In this document: positions 1-10,044 of the stretch, in pieces
How positions within the stretch are numbered: position 1 is the first letter of the stretch
Layout of the letters: each line of letters opens with the position of its first letter
From: Campanula takesimana
Taxonomy: Eukaryota > Streptophyta > Magnoliopsida > Asterales > Campanulaceae
Length of the DNA: 64,000 bases
NCBI GenBank assembly: GCA_026119855.1
Contig: JAOWBW010001453.1
Location: forward strand, 186,001 to 250,000
Direction of reading: 5' to 3'
Made by a program: the position numbers and the translations under genes
Notes under the pieces: generated by a model
The model's input: only the letters and a program-made list of their open reading frames with translations
What the model was told of the DNA's origin: nothing
The model's database searches: none

Positions 1-90
1 TAGACCGCACCTTTTGAAAGGCTGCCTACGTTCCCCTTTTACAAATAGGACTAAGGGGCTCAGGTCACCGTAGTTCACTCTAATCGGACT
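1..90 (-). other. Structured motif A, copy in the 3' region of Element 1
   Basis: On the minus strand this can fold into three stems: CTACG with CGTAG (69-73 with 26-30), a six-base CCCCTT/AAGGGG stem (53-58 with 33-38) and CCTTT/AAAGG (17-21 with 10-14), followed by CGGTCTA. The same arrangement with different but still pairing bases occurs at 7380-7437 (minus) and 36311-36370 (plus). An RNA-level role is inferred from this covariation and is not demonstrated. Confidence 0.6.
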
Positions 91-141
91 AGAATGATTT
101 TAAAGAAAGGGAAGATAGAAGGGGGAATGCTCTAACTTTTG

Positions 142-236
142 CCTAGACCGCCCTTGCGGGTTTTCGATCTAGCGAGCTTTGTACGCACCCTTATTTTTCA
201 TAGACCGCCCTTTGCGGGTTTTCAGTCTATCGGGCT
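142..236 (-). repeat. Tandem pair of hairpins (motif B) in Element 1
   Basis: There are two copies, about 142-178 and 200-236, read on the minus strand. Each has an outer CTAGA/TCTAG-type stem, an A-rich 5' side and an inner CCC-loop-GGG hairpin. The first inner loop is GCAA (GNRA type) and the second is GCAAA. The equivalent pair in Element 3 lies at 36147-36240. Confidence 0.6.
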
Positions 237-368
237 TCTTTTTGCGTAGTAATAATTTTTATTTATTTTTTTTTTTTTTAAGAGAGGGGAGTCTAGTCAT
301 AGTAGCGTCCGAGTTTGCTGATGTTGACTGTTTCCTTAGGCGGGCTGCCATCCAAATCTGTCATTCTG

Positions 369-2738
369 TCAGTCTTGTGGTGCACCTCGAGCTTTGGTCA
401 TTGCGTCGACGCTTTGCTTCAAATCCTCTATTTCTCTTGAGATGTCTTGAATCGTTTCTGTAGCCAGGCGCGAGAGTATCTCTGGGCCGTTCCTCACATA
501 GGGCTCGATTTCGTAGCAGCCGAGGAGTTCTAAGTTTTCGCTTTCTCCATAGAACCAAAATCCTCTTACGTCGGTGAGCATATTTTCGTCCATCAAGCCT
601 TGGATTCTCCTTTGTAGAGCGACGCAGTCGTTGGTGTTGTGGCCTTCGTCTTGGTGGTAAGAGCAACTTTTGGTAGGTTCAAATGGTTGAAGGGGTGGTA
701 ATTCGGAGAGGAGTGAATGTTCTTCTAGAGGCTGCATCTTGCCCATTTTTCTTAGTTGGTCGAACAATCTTGTGAAAGGGGTCCCTATTCTTGTGTAGCG
801 GGGGACTGAGAGGGGGTATTTTTCCAAAAATCTTTGCATTTTTTCACTAATTTCCTTTTCCTGGCGCGAGGGCCACGATTCTGTCGTTGGTGTTAGGGTC
901 TGAAGTTCATTCCCATGTGCCGGGTGCAGGATTGGGGTATTCGCGAGGTATTCCTTGAGGCAGCATAACGTGAATTCACATCTCGAACTCCATTCTCGGT
1001 CGCGGGCCCTTTCTATTTCTCTGAGCATCGGTTCCCCCACTGTTGTAAAATGGTTGAGGTGTTGCAGTAACTTGACGAGTTCTTCCTTTTCGGCTTTGTT
1101 CCGAGGAGACTGCATTCTCAACACGGCTCGAACTCGCCGACTGATGGTCCTCCCTGAGGTTGTGGAGGGGGTTGCTTCTTGGTTCTCCTCGGTTGTCTCG
1201 ACCTGGTTATAGCCGTCAAACCCATCAACGAACGACTTGGCCTCATAATGGGTGGTTGCGTCCGCCAACATGTCGATATTTGGCTGGGGGAAGCCATCCT
1301 TTAGCGTAGTTTTGTTGAGATCCCGAAAATCCACACATACTCTGACTTTACCGTTGGATTTCTTGACAGTCACCAGATTTGATAACCAAGTTGGATACTC
1401 GATCACCCTGATGAAACCCACATGGAGTAGCTTCTCAATCTCTTCCTTCACTTGCAAAGACCATTCCGGCTTAATGCGGTGCAGCTTCTGGTTGACTGGC
1501 TTAGCTTCTGGTGCTGTCGGGATTCTGTGCTCTACGATTGAGTTGTCGAGCCCCAGCATATCCTTATAAGACCATGCAAACACATCCACATATTGTTTGA
1601 GTAGCTCAATCAGTGCTTCCCTTTCGGCTCCGCTGAAGAAACCCCCAATCTGCGTTTCCTTAGGCTCGGCTTCGGTTCCCAAATTCACGCATGTTAACAC
1701 CTCATCGGCAGCTTGGGCTCGAGATTCTTTTTGATTAATAACCTGTTCTGAGATTTCTTTAATGTATTCATCATTTAATGTGTCTGTGCCTGCCTCTTCT
1801 AATGAATCATTATTAACTAAGTGTATATCATTAGTTTGATTATTAGCCAATTTATCAGTTAAAAGAGTGACTATGGAGGGATACTCGGAAAGGTCGAGGG
1901 TTTCATTCATGGCAAAAGGGAAAATAGCGTTTGCAACAAGATCATAGTCTTCAGACGTAAGGTCGTCAGACTTAGAGGAAGACTCAAATTCAAAATGTAA
2001 AACACTAGACTCCGGGGGCGGGGATTTTGGGTGAGTGACAGGAGATGCTGCAGGAGTGGCAACAGGAGAAGGAGTAAGCCCCAGTGTTCCCATCATAAAT
2101 TCCGGAGTAGCTATAGGTCCCCCAATGATGCACCAATTCTTGAGCTTGTCCCCCATGGGTACCACCAATGTCCTTGGGTCCACCTTATCTTCAGAATCGT
2201 CCCCGATGACGGCAACCATGTCTTCGTGCAGCCCCAGATTACCCAGATGTTGAAGCAGATATTGGCCGTCCCACGTCTCAGTCAAACTTGGAGTTTCTGC
2301 GGCTTCTATTGCTGGCTTGTCAAGGGTTCTAACTCTGCCCGTGGCTTTGTCATATTCCATGTAAGTCAGCTTCATGTTGGACCGATCGAATTCCACATCT
2401 CTGAAAATCTCGAACCCTTTCTGCAATTTCCCGGTGTGGTCAATCCATGGCTCGGCGAACTCAAAACACGAAAACTCCTCGCCTTCCCTGACAAAGTAGC
2501 TATTCAGGGACAGGCGGTATAGCCACATTTCAGGCATTTTGTAGGGAAGCTTCATCTTTTTAAACAATTCTATCCTTTGTTGCTCCATCTTATCTTCAAG
2601 TGTAAGGGTGTACCCTAGACCGAACAACCCTCGATGATCAACCTCTTCAACCAATTCTGTGGGGCCTTGCAAGTTCTTACCTAGCCCCAGCCCCGGTATG
2701 AAGCCCATATTACGCAGTATCTTGACAACAGGTGCCAC
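369..2738 (-). pseudogene. Element 1 G-patch-like segment and RT N-terminus fused in frame to foreign Gag-type sequence
   Basis: This is a 789-codon open frame. It starts (about 2700-2640) with a glycine-rich G-patch-like segment containing GLGLGK, shared with Elements 2 and 3. RT motifs follow (VCVDFRDLNK near 1330 and a degenerate FVDGF..YNQ near 1215). The frame then leaves RT before the YVDD box. The remainder (about 1210-369) contains a W..CE..LKEYLANTP-like stretch resembling the linker after RT, then a Gag-type knuckle CSYHQDEGHNTNDC (about 625-665) preceded by a proline/leucine-rich segment typical of Ogre Gag. I infer an in-frame junction between two Tat-type elements, or internal rearrangement. 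It cannot encode a working RT. The frame is continuous with the upstream protease frame except for a TAG at 2829-2831. Confidence 0.7.
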
Positions 2739-2828
2739 TTTGTCCGTTGTCTTGGTGAGGTCGATGGTGCAGATCTGTGCTTGAGCGACTATTTCGAACC
2801 CATTGAAGAGTCGGCTGTCTTCCCCATG

Positions 2829-3640
2829 CTAAATCTGTAAGACAGGAATGCCTTTGGTGTCCGTCCCTTGGGCAGTTACGAGATCACTGTAGATGATGGT
2901 CACTTCATTACCAGATTGAAACTTCACACATTGGTGTAGGGAAGATGGGACAGCGCCCGACTGATGTAACCATGGCCGGCCGAGGAGGAGTGAGAAGGTT
3001 GCGGGGATGTCTATGACGTGGAAATCGGTTGGCAGGATCTTTGTTCCGATGGTAATGGGCAAGGTGACTTCGCCTATCACGGCGCGGCACGTAGAGTCAT
3101 AAGATTTGATGGTTTGCTTGGAGGGACGTAAATCAACACCATGAATGCCAACCACATCCATCATCCTTGAAGGCAGGATATTAATTGCAGAACCATTATC
3201 AATGAATACATGGGGGATTTTCTTGCCATTTACCTCGACAGTGATGTATAAAGGCTCATTATGATCAACTCCGAACACTGGCTTGTCTAGCTCCGAGAAA
3301 GTGATGATGTTTCCATAGTGGATATTACCAATCATGTGGGTGACGTCTTCCTGGGTAATAGTGGATGGTACCATGGTGGCGGCGAGGTTTTGCTCGAGCA
3401 TGAGGCGATGGGCTAGGGAGGAGGTGAGTAGGGACCATAGTGAAATATGGGCTTGGGTTTGTTTGAGTTGAGTGAGGATAGGGTCTTCTTTGTCCAGGTC
3501 GGCTTGCTCGGGTTCCTTCCCAAAGACTTTGCACCCTTCGGGTCGGATTGGTACACTTGACCGGATCTTGTAAGGAGACAAACTTCTGCACGTAGCTCCT
3601 CCAAAGACAATGGCGAGTCATGACAAGGGGGCGAAACTTC
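2829..3640 (-). pseudogene. Element 1 aspartic protease (retropepsin) relic
   Basis: The product is a retroviral-type aspartic protease that would mature the Gag-Pol particle. The active-site region reads FIDNGSAINILP, where DNGS stands in for the usual DTGS or DGGS, and is followed by the second-lobe motif LLLGRPWLHQ. The open frame (2829-3581) ends at a TAG at 2829-2831. Downstream codons stay in the same frame, so this is probably a point nonsense mutation. Upstream, the Gag-protease linker runs through other frames between about 3690 and 3530, so at least two frameshifts separate it from gag. Confidence 0.8.
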
Positions 3641-3659
3641 GGTCTTTTCGGCCTCCTCA

Positions 3660-5874
3660 AGATTTCGGCCCAAGAAAGAGGTTGAGAGGGCTTGGGACTC
3701 TCCTCCTCTAGAGATTCGACTTCACTCACTAGTTCTTCTAAAGACAACAAGTAGCAACAAGATTCTTTATTATTAGTCATTGGAATACAACCCATCTCAT
3801 CACAGTCCGCCACAACAGACTTGGCCGGATCAGTGATCTCACTAAGTTCTACCATGAGTACATTGCTAGCTACATAATCTCTAGGGTCTTCGACTACTCC
3901 CTTGTGGATGAGCTCTTGCACGGCTTTCTTGAGTTCAAAACATTCTTCGGTAGTGTGGCCGGTGCACTTGTGGTAGAGGCAAAACTTTGATAGATCGCAA
4001 CCAAGGCGGGGAAGGTGTCCTTCTAATGGTTCGAGCATTTCTAACGTCACCAATGCCATGAAGATATCCACCATCGTGAGACCTATCTTGTAAAAGGCAT
4101 CCATGAGCTCTAGTTTACTAATCTCGCATGTTTGCACCATATTCACCCCACCCCCATTGTTAGGAAGAGGGTTATTCACCACATTAGGACCCTTCGGCTT
4201 CTCAATCTTCTTGTCATTGATCAACCCTTGTACTACGCGCTTCAATTGAATACAACCATCCGTTGTGTGCCCGATGTGCTTGTGATACTTGCAGAACTTG
4301 GAGGCGTCCAAATCAGTTCTTGGGTAGGCGGGCTGGTAATTCTCCAAAGGCTTGATAAGACCTCTCTTGACTAACACGTCAAAGACTTTCCCCATAGGCA
4401 TTCCAAAATTGTCAAAGTGTTCCCTCTCTCTTTGCGGCGGAGCCCCGTTCCTTGTTACGGCTTGGACATCTAGCGGGACCTCTTTTTGGACCATATTCAC
4501 TTGGCCGACGGCCTCCTTTCCACCCCTAGGAGGCGCAGGCGCAGTAGGAGCCTTGTAGCGGAAGGAGTTGTTGTTGTTGGTCTTTGGACTTTCCTTTGGC
4601 GGCACAATCCCAGTGAACCCTGCTTCGTACCTTACTCCGGCGTCAACCATTTCCCGCAAATCAGGGAAGTAACCATTACCTATAGCTGCTTTCATCTCCG
4701 GTAGCAAGCACTTGTAGAAAATCTGTTTCTATTCCTTCGCTTTTGGTGGGTATTGGACCTCGCACAACCGATGATTCCACCTCTTGTAAAAATCATAAAT
4801 AGCCTCGCCGGGCTTTTGCATAGTGTTCTCAAGGTCAGTTCGATTCACATGCCAATCCAAGTTAGCTTGATACTTCTCACAGAAAATGGCACTGATTTGA
4901 TCCCACGTTTGCCTCTCGCTTGGTTCTAGCCCCAAGAACCAACGCAGAGCTATACCATCCAAAGTGCTATGAAATACGCGAGCCATTTGTTTGTTGGTGT
5001 AGTCACGAGCCCTCATGGCCAACACATAACTATCCAAATAAGTCTTAGGACACGAGTCACCATGAAACATTGCCACCTTAGGCATCTTGAAATCCTTGGG
5101 GAGAGCCCCCACTTGGCTAGGGTTGATTGTCTTGGTAGTCGGTGCACTTTGCTTATCCACGGTCTCGATCAACTTTCGCATTTGCTCTTGCATGGCCATA
5201 ACCACAGGGTGATTGGAGATGTCGGGGATAGTTTCTGACAGAATGACGGGAGGAGTAGTGGAAGCAGTAGCAGCGGCCATCCCAATACTCAGAGGCAACG
5301 AGGGTGCGGGTAGTTTGCTAGCGGAGAGGTAGCCACCAAGCAATTCAGGGGAAGGTTCATAGACAGCCTTGTTCTTGCTCATGGTAGTGAAACCTTGTTG
5401 GGTGTAGAGAGAAGGAGGTGGAACATTGCGGTAGCTTGGGAATGGGAAGGCAGTAGCATTGGTGTTGGGGGGACAGTTGGTATTGACCTCTTCATCCTCG
5501 ACATAAATGAAATTCTCCCCATCGGGCACCAGTTTAGTCCCCTTTTGTTGAATGTGACCCTTCAACTGTTGGTTCTGGTCTTCCAACATCTTGTTGCTTT
5601 CCTCGAGATTCTTGATCTTGGCTTCGAGACCGGCGAGGAAGTTCTGGAGGCTTAGGGGAATACCATTGAGAGTAGCCTCAGTGTTGAGCTCGGCGGCACT
5701 AGCAGGAGGAGCAAAGGCTGAAGCTGAAGCGGGAGTTGACATTGCTGATGACGAGACTGAGAACGTGGACGGAGTAGAAGCTTCACGTTGTAGTCGACCA
5801 CCTGAACAGATCCAAACTTGCTTTGCTGAAAGGTTGAAGGGTAATGAAGCTTTTAGGAGAGGGGGAAGGCTCAT
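3660..5874 (-). pseudogene. Element 1 gag (Tat-type), split by an in-frame TAG
   Basis: This is the structural capsid/nucleocapsid protein. The N-terminal half (5874-4729) has an alanine/proline-rich start, a short coiled coil near 5620-5560 and the retrotransposon Gag core with LRWFLGL and DFYKRWN. A TAG at 4729-4731 interrupts the frame, and the same frame continues as IFYKCLLPEM, so it is a simple nonsense mutation, probably from CAG. The C-terminal half has two atypical knuckles, CKYHKHIGHTTDGC (about 4295-4255) and CLYHKCTGHTTEEC (about 3985-3945), of the form CxxHxxxGHxTxxC. Coding sense is lost by frameshift near 3690. The start at 5874 is the first methionine, and the true start could be internal. 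Confidence 0.82.
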
Positions 5875-6588
5875 GCAAAGTATATTTTAATTTACAAATA
5901 CATTATTTACATCCTAATTGGTTGGAAGGGGTACCCCTTTTTCGCAACTAGTTAGAAGACTACGATCAGTGGAGGCCATCACTACGTCTATAGACCCTTC
6001 GTTTTTCACCTGCATTGCACACCCCCAAACGGACAATTTGGGCGAGGGTCCTATAGGGCAAGCGGCTTCCACCAACCATCGCATCCTACGACTAACCCTC
6101 CCTTAAAGGCATTTAACGTGATGTCTATGTTGCATCCTACGCAAGTTAATGATGAGCGGAGATCTTGACAATAAACACTCATCTCACTATGGCACGTCCC
6201 TTGTAGGGAAATCACTTTTTTGTGCACTTTCTCTCAAAGATCTCGATTCATTATTGACTTGGGGATGACTTGACATAGACAGCACGTTAATTGACTATTA
6301 TGAAAAAGCTAGCCAAACCAACCGGTCAAAACCTAGGTGTGATACCTATACTAGTGTGGGTTGACACGGGTTAGGTAAAAGGTTCCCACCGTATACGGTG
6401 AGTGGAATAGACGAGTGACTCGAAAAGAGTGCGGCAGTAGCACACAAATTCCTGCACATCGAATACTCCGGGTAATGGGGACCTGTGCAGTGCTGACACG
6501 GACTGTGGTAGTGTGTGGTTAGAAACTAATTCTTTTTTAAGGAGAAAAGAGAGAAGTTTTTGATGTTAGGATGATGCAATGCAATGCA

Positions 6589-6610
6589 TGAGAGAGAGAG
6601 AGAGAGAGAA
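6589..6610. repeat. (AG)n microsatellite
   Basis: About ten uninterrupted AG dinucleotides lie in the leader of Element 1, directly followed by AATAATG. Confidence 0.9.
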
Positions 6611-6699
6611 TAATGTACAATGGAGCATATCAGGGTTTTGTTTGACCCTAATACTAAAGCGAAGATAACAAGGGTACATGGTACAAGGTACAAGGTACA

Positions 6700-7040
6700 A
6701 GTATTAACATGGCGGAGTGCGCGGGTGCATGTGTAAACATGGAAGGTGTGTGCATGTGTCAAACATGGCAAGTGTGTGCATGTGTAAACATGGCCGGTGT
6801 GTGCATGTGTAAACATGGCAGGTGTGTGTGTGCATGTGTGAACATGGCAGGTGTGTGTGTGTGTTAAACATGGCAAGTGTGTGCATGTGTTAAACATGGC
6901 AAGTGTGTGCATGTGTAAACATGGCCGGTGTGTGCATGTGTAAACATGGCGAAGTGTGAGGTGCATGTGAGAACATGGCAAAGTGTAAGGTGCATGTGAG
7001 AATATGGAAAAGTGTAAGGTGCATGTGAGAACATGGCAGA
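6700..7040. repeat. Minisatellite with CATGTGTAAACATGGC core
   Basis: More than ten tandem units of roughly 24-32 bp share an AACATGGC core followed by a TG-rich stretch and GTGCATGTG. Units vary (ACATGGCAAGTGTG, ACATGGCCGGTGTG, ACATGGCAGGTGTGTG). The right-hand units (about 6945-7040) are a more diverged type ending GTAAGGTGCATGTGAGA. Length variation of the TG stretches indicates replication slippage. Confidence 0.9.
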
Positions 7041-7095
7041 CATCATGATGTGAACGAAAGTTAGACCCACTAAGTCTGAAAAAGTTTCAAAGCAG

Positions 7096-7113
7096 TCCCC
7101 AGCAGAGTCGCCA
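7096..7113 (-). other. Primer binding site of Element 1
   Basis: On the minus strand this reads TGGCGACTCTGCTGGGGA, one base inside the LTR end. The same sequence with one change (CTCCGC) is next to the LTR of Element 2. A TGG start complementary to a tRNA CCA end fits a PBS; I did not identify the tRNA. Confidence 0.75.
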
Positions 7114-7114
7114 C

Positions 7115-8264
7115 TATGAATACCCCTTTCCGATGAAGCGACGCATGGGAAGTATCTTGTGATTATTTTTATTTACAAAAGGAATATTCTTAACGACATT
7201 AAAATTATGAGAGTCGCCACGCCGTTTTAATTAAAGCCAAAACATTGAAAAAAACATTTTTAGTGGGTTCGGGGGTCAAATTACAACAAGAGAAGAATAT
7301 TGAACGTTATCACTCCTATTGCCCGAATTGATCGGTCTTTCTATCATGATGAATGTGTTAGTAGTGTGTTAGTGATTTAGACCGGATCCGAAGATTGCCT
7401 ACGTTCCTCTCAATGTGAGAAGCTCAGGTCAGCGTAGTTTGCAGAGAATTAGAATAGGCAGAAGAATCGGGATCATGCATAATGAGGGGGGAATTACCTA
7501 AAGATTAGGGTTTAGAAATAGTTCCTAGATCATCCTCGGGTTGATGAACCCTCGATCATCATCGGCTATGAAATAACATGCTAATATGAAGATCGCAACC
7601 CTAAATATAGCATAAATAAGGTTTTAATCTATGAACACGAAGAACATGCGAAGAACATATTGCGAACATGTGAATGAGCATGCAAAGAATATGAAGAAAC
7701 TATGAATAAACATGTACGAACATGAATATAAAAGATCTACATTAAAAATAATGCAAGAACATGAAGAAAAAGTTAGAAAACTTACCTATGTTGGCAAGAA
7801 ATAAACCTTGGATCTTCTTGAGTGTTTGAATGCTAATTAGAGAGCAAAATAGTGTTTAAGAACTCCAAAATTCGGACTTTAGAACTCTCAAAATCGGACC
7901 CTAAACCAATAGCATGGGATTGGTTTATATAGTAAACTGAGGGGAGGATCTGACGGTCAGGATCATCCAGCGCAAGGTTGGCCGCCTGGCCATGGTTGAA
8001 GCCGGTGACAATAGTGGCCGCGTGGCCAAGATCAACGCGGAGCAAGGTTGGCCGCGTGTCCAAGGATGCCGGCTGACTTGATTCTTAAGCTAGGGTTTCT
8101 GCATGGTTTTAAGGAAACCATTTACTACCTAATTTGATAGATTTTTTCATAAATGAGATATTTTGGGAATCCGGGACAAGTCTTTGCAAGGTTTCTAATT
8201 CCTATAAAGTCCTTGTATTTTTGGGAAAGTCCTAGTAAACTCATTTTCAGGTCGGGTACTAACA
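7115..8264 (-). repeat. 5' LTR of Element 1 (about 1,150 bp)
   Basis: Bounded by the PBS on one side and, on the minus strand, by a TGTTAGTACCC start at 8264. The inner end reads GGGTATTCATA, imperfectly complementary. U3 contains three GC-rich motif copies, GGCCGCGTGGCC-like, at 7975-7992, 8014-8029 and 8044-8065. These lie just upstream of a TATA-like box (ACTATATAAACC, minus, 7922-7933). The R/U5 part carries structured motif A at 7380-7437. The outer boundary is inferred from the switch to Element C sequence, because the second LTR is not in the window. Confidence 0.7.
7380..7437 (-). other. Structured motif A, copy within the Element 1 LTR
   Basis: On the minus strand there is a CTACG/CGTAG stem (7433-7437 with 7399-7403), an inner CTTCTC/GAGAGG stem with one G-U pair, and an ATC-TTCG-GAT hairpin. 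The last corresponds to ACC-TTCG-GGT at 36353-36362 in Element 3, a compensatory change around an invariant TTCG loop. Confidence 0.6.
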
Positions 8265-8279
8265 GCATCCTAGTGGGGT

Positions 8280-8446
8280 GAGGCGCGCGCACCCCTCCAT
8301 CTCACCTTATGCGTTTTTCTTCTGTTTATAGGAGGCGCGCGCACCCTATGGTGAGAGGCGCGCGCACCCTTTGTATCCCTGTTGGTGCCTTTCTTTCTGA
8401 TTAAGGGAGGCGTGCGCACCCTGTTGGTGGGAGGCGCGCGCACCCC
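8280..8446 (+). repeat. Five-copy GAGGCGCGCGCACCC motif cluster in LTR C
   Basis: Copies start at 8280, 8332, 8355, 8407 (GCGTGCGC variant) and 8431. The second/third and fourth/fifth form pairs 23-24 bp apart. Flanks are ordinary AT-rich LTR sequence. It sits at the same relative place in the LTR as the GC motifs of LTRs B, E and F. A regulatory role is inferred. Confidence 0.85.
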
Positions 8447-9081
8447 CTTCCTTTCTGTGAAAATTATTCGCTTCTTGTCCAATCTTTCGAAGGCTATAAT
8501 TTCTTCGTCCGGACTCCGTTTTAGTCAAGTAAGCTATCGTTTTAAAGCTCTTCTAGAGTACTACGAGATGAGGTGGTTTATTTGGTGGGGATTCAGGTTC
8601 AGATTGTGATGAGCCTTTGGTAGGTGTTCTATAACAAAACATTTATGATCGGTCCGTTGTGTCCAAGAACTCCCTCTTTGTTGGTATAAGACTGGGATGC
8701 AATCTTAGCCTAGATTTTGGGTACTACTTTAGTAGACTTGAAAATGATCTTTATGGATTACCTTAATGTTGGAATTTGGTTCCTTTGTGAACAATTTAGT
8801 TGTGGAATCAATTTGGTTATTGTTTGGAAGTGATGAACACTTTAATGTGGAAAATGGTTCCTTTGTGAACAAATATGATATGGGATTTAATTGAGTATCG
8901 TTTTGGATTGTTTGAGCACCTTTTGATGTGTCATTTGGAATGGTTCACCTTTTTGGGTGATTTAATTGAAATGGTTCCCTACTTTGGAATCCTTAGTTGT
9001 TTATTTGAGCTAGTATTTTATTACTTAGCCCTTACTTGAAAGTCCAGCTGGTATTTTGTGTGTGTTTGGGCGATGTGAAAT

Positions 9082-9112
9082 ATTATGATGGCACAGCCAA
9101 GTGCATTGTGAT
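9082..9112 (+). other. Conserved LTR hairpin, copy C
   Basis: ATTATGATGG (9082-9091) faces GCATTGTGAT (9103-9112) across an 11-base loop. Nine of ten positions pair if G-U is allowed, so the fold survives as RNA although the sequence differs from the E and F copies. Confidence 0.55.
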
Positions 9113-9926
9113 GTTGACCATTGTTTTGCCCCATTATTACCCTCCTCCAGATTGGCCTTGAATGTGACATGAGCTAGCTCCTCTCTTGGGAACAGTCTAG
9201 CTATTATAAGGGGTTGCGACTTTGTGTCGTATACTCAGTTATCGTTTGGTTATTGGTTCCGGTACCGGGGTTTTCTCTTCAGCTATTATGCTGCTATCGT
9301 TGATTGGTTATTGGCTCCTTGATGCTGCTCATTGATGCTGCTCTTCGATGCGTCCCTATCGTCGGTGATCAGATTGTTATATCCTTTATTGGGGAAACCT
9401 TGGCTCAGTATCCTTTGTTACTTGCTTACTTCCGCTGCTATCTGTTAAATGATATTTGCTACGTGCTATGTGAGATATTATTATTGTTATTGCATCATAG
9501 CATGTCATGTAGTTGCATTAGTAACTTATTGAGATTTATCTCACCCCCTTTCTTTTATCTTTGTTTTTCCTTAACCCCCCCCAGGAGGAAAGGATTAGGA
9601 TTTGCGAATCGAGGACGACGTCGAGAGGATTGAGATTTTGGGCAGGTTGTTATTGATCGGTTTGCATTATTTAAATGTATAACCTTTTGGGGATAGTTTT
9701 ACCAACAATGACGTCATTAAGATTTGTAATCTTTTGTATTGTTGGTGTAAGCTTGTGGAGCTTATACTAGTAGTATTTTGTTGTTGTTAATTTGGATTTC
9801 TAAAACTGTGTTTTAAACCTTTTGGGTATAAAAATGGAATTTTTATCTTCAGTATTTTAGTATTTGTGTGTTAAGTCGACGTCCGACTCGCGTGCTCTTG
9901 ACTCGCGGGGTCGGGGTCGCGACAGT

Positions 9927-9938
9927 TGGTATCAAAGC
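9927..9938 (+). other. Primer binding site of Element C
   Basis: TGGTATCAAAGC, two bases after the LTR end, matches the usual initiator-methionine-tRNA PBS (TGGTATCAGAGC) with one change. Confidence 0.85.
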
Positions 9939-10044
9939 TATGGTTTAGCTCTATGTATAAGTATAGGTGGACTAGAATGACCTAGGAGGGTAGATGGGTT
10001 CGGAGTGAGTAACGATGAGTATTTTATGCAGGCATTTGTTTGAA

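Larger units (their letters stand above)
5885..7095 (-). other. Element 1 untranslated leader between PBS and gag
   Basis: This 1.2-kb leader has no coding sequence I recognise. Open frames over 6526-7070 are by-products of the minisatellite. It holds an (AG)n microsatellite and the CATGTGTAAACATGGC minisatellite, both listed separately. I see nothing specific in 5885-6580. Long leaders are usual in Tat/Ogre elements. Confidence 0.6.
1..8264 (-). mobile_element. Element 1: Tat/Ogre-type Ty3/gypsy retrotransposon, 3' end outside window
   Basis: Reading on the minus strand, the order is LTR (7115-8264), PBS (7096-7113), a long leader, gag, protease, a G-patch-like segment and the N-terminal half of RT. 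The PBS motif matches the one in Element 2. Coding identity comes from the gag core, the CxxHxxxGHxTxxC knuckles, the protease and the RT start. The 3' LTR is off the left edge. The element probably inserted into the LTR of Element C, whose interior resumes at 8265; the second target-site copy is outside the window, so this is an inference. Coding capacity is destroyed by a nonsense codon, frameshifts and a chimeric RT. Confidence 0.85.
8265..9924 (+). repeat. 5' LTR of Element C, left part removed by the Element 1 insertion
   Basis: It ends in GGGGTCGCGACA, two bases before a TGGTATCAAAGC PBS. Interior segments align by eye with LTRs B, E and F: GGACTCCGTTTTAG near 8510, the hairpin at 9082-9112, the GTAGTTGCATTAGTAACTTATTGAG block near 9510, and TTTTTCCTTAAC plus a C run and AGG near 9565. 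The normal start (TGTCACGACCC) is absent; the sequence is cut where the Element 1 LTR ends. The 5' portion should lie on the far side of Element 1, outside the window. Confidence 0.8.

Noticed and set aside
179..463. Open frame in the 3' region of Element 1
   Set aside because: Overlaps structured motif B and the end of the chimeric ORF; no recognisable protein feature. A by-product of low stop density.
6526..7070. His/Cys/Thr-repeat open frames
   Set aside because: Produced by the minisatellite in several frames; repetitive peptides without other support.
8280..8446. GC-rich repeats as a CRISPR-like array or host CpG island
   Set aside because: Units are too short, spacers are unequal, the genome is eukaryotic, and the cluster is inside an LTR.
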